From contig CALWVC010000104.1 of the NCBI GenBank assembly GCA_944384865.1, forward strand, positions 1 through 5,453: DNA of 5,453 nucleotides, written 5' to 3'. Both the position numbers and the translations under genes were made by a program. Below, in pieces: positions 4,614-5,453 of the stretch. The notes under the pieces were generated by a model. The model had not been told where the DNA came from, made no database searches, and saw only the letters and a program-made list of their open reading frames with translations. The DNA is from an uncultured Clostridia bacterium (lineage in GTDB: Bacteria > Bacillota > Clostridia > Oscillospirales > Acutalibacteraceae). Within the stretch, counting starts at the first letter, position 1, and every line of letters starts with the position of its first letter.

Positions 4614-5453
4614 ATGAAGAAAGTAATTGCCTTATGCGTTGCGGCTTGCCTGCTGGTAGCAATGTTTGCAACAACGGCGGTTTTGGCCGCGCCCGAGGCG
4701 TCTACCGGTTTAGAGTATACAACCGGCGCGTCTCTGGGAACGATCTGGTCTGCAGATGTTACCGGTCGGAACTATCCGTCTTCCTGGGGCCAGTTTAATG
4801 AGAAAAGCTGGAACGACCCGATCACGACGCCTGAGGGTGTGCTGTTGAACGGTGGCGGTGTTTTAATAAAAACCGGCATTGTTTCAAACGATGAAGCTGG
4901 TAATTTAATTATCGACTCGGGCGACATTGCCGGCAATCAGTTGGGACAGAATTTCTGGGGAAATGAGAGCCCTGCGCAGAAAAAGGTATTTCAGGCTTGG
5001 TGTGAGCAGAATGCCGACGACCTGACGTTGGACGGAAAAGCGGTCCGCTTTACGGTTACCGGTAATTATGCGGATGATGAGTTTACCTACGATGATATGA
5101 TTTTCACGAAGGGTAACATTAAAATTCCTGGACTGCCCACAATTTCCTATGGGCGTGATTACGATCCGAATTCTGAGCCAGATGTAGATCTGGATAAACG
5201 CATTTATATTTCGAAAACCGTTCCAGAGGAAGATATTGTTTCCTACAATGATATCGTTGTGAAGGACGCAGACGGCAAGGAATATACGGTTATTCAGAAG
5301 CTGACTTATCCGAAGGGTCAAGCGCAGACTGTTATCGTAGAACTGATTATGCCGGATGGGTTCACAGTTGATCCTAACGGGGAAGAAATTGATGCGGCCA
5401 TGTCTCTTCAGACGGGATTTAACTCTTGCCAGTGGGGAACGCCGGTGATTATG
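4614..5453 (+). CDS. Exported protein of unknown function, C-terminus beyond the window
   Basis: The frame is open for 280 codons to the window edge with no stop. Residues 1-25 are a clear Sec signal peptide: KK at 2-3, a hydrophobic core at 4-24, and VLA as the likely signal peptidase I site before Ala26-Pro27-Glu28. The mature part is acidic and rich in Asp, Gly, Thr and Asn. It has many short beta-like stretches (GVLLNGGGVLIKTGIV, VRFTVTG, IYISKTVPEED, YTVIQKLTYP, TVIVELIMPDGF), suggesting a beta-sandwich surface or secreted domain. Only two cysteines lie in the visible mature part (130 and 272). No sortase signal, SLH repeat, dockerin or catalytic motif can be judged, since the C-terminus is missing. 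The gene has its own strong promoter, hairpin leader and perfect ribosome binding site, so it is probably abundant. I do not recognise the family. The exported nature is nearly certain; the function is not inferable. Confidence 0.85.
   Translation, partial: MKKVIALCVAACLLVAMFATTAVLAAPEASTGLEYTTGASLGTIWSADVTGRNYPSSWGQFNEKSWNDPITTPEGVLLNGGGVLIKTGIVSNDEAGNLIIDSGDIAGNQLGQNFWGNESPAQKKVFQAWCEQNADDLTLDGKAVRFTVTGNYADDEFTYDDMIFTKGNIKIPGLPTISYGRDYDPNSEPDVDLDKRIYISKTVPEEDIVSYNDIVVKDADGKEYTVIQKLTYPKGQAQTVIVELIMPDGFTVDPNGEEIDAAMSLQTGFNSCQWGTPVIM

Noticed and set aside
4647..4649. Cys12 of the exported protein as a lipobox cysteine (VAAC)
   Set aside because: Only eight residues separate it from the Lys pair, too short for a lipoprotein signal, while a normal signal peptidase I site follows at residue 25.
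4905..5321. Minus-strand 138-codon open frame
   Set aside because: It is the complement of the exported-protein gene, which has promoter, Shine-Dalgarno and signal peptide. The minus frame has none of these.

Overview
The window looks like a piece of an anaerobic, spore-forming Firmicute chromosome, most likely class Clostridia. Three things point there: a SpoIID-type sporulation gene, strong AGGAGG-like ribosome binding sites, and a roughly 450-residue clostridial-style Si-citrate synthase. Base composition is mixed, about half G+C by eye, with one AT-rich island near 4460-4562. There are no rRNA or tRNA genes, CRISPR arrays, insertion sequences or phage genes. The genus cannot be named from this sequence alone.

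Layout. Bases 1-763 (minus strand) hold the N-terminal 254 codons of a SpoIID-like peptidoglycan lytic transglycosylase that runs off the left edge. Bases 764-976 are a dense divergent regulatory region. It has a perfect 14-bp palindrome, a near-consensus sigma-A promoter pointing right (TTGACA, 17 bp, TATCAT), a sigma-E-like -10 box pointing left over the same bases, an 8-bp direct repeat, and two hairpins in the 146-nt leader of the rightward transcript.

That promoter appears to drive four closely spaced plus-strand genes (gaps of 17, 30 and 31 nt). They are citrate synthase (977-2338), an eight-helix membrane protein of unknown function (2356-3216), a 99-residue cytosolic protein of unknown function (3247-3546), and a cysteine-rich BtuF/FecB-type substrate-binding lipoprotein (3578-4459). 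No ABC permease or ATPase lies beside the last one. A textbook intrinsic terminator faces the opposite direction inside the small gene.

Bases 4460-4613 form an AT-rich intergenic region with a strong extended -10 promoter. It also has a short leader with a GAAA-capped hairpin and an ideal Shine-Dalgarno sequence. These lead into a signal-peptide-bearing exported protein (4614 to the right edge, incomplete) that matches no family I recognise.

Function. The clear roles are spore-wall peptidoglycan remodelling (SpoIID-like) and citrate formation (citrate synthase). Three of the five plus-strand products are envelope proteins or exported. Nothing seen proves that the four-gene unit works as one pathway; its unity is inferred from spacing and a single good upstream promoter. 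I found no clear new defence, mobile or biosynthetic system. The best leads are the regulatory architecture at 764-976, the antisense terminator, and the unidentified membrane, small and secreted proteins.
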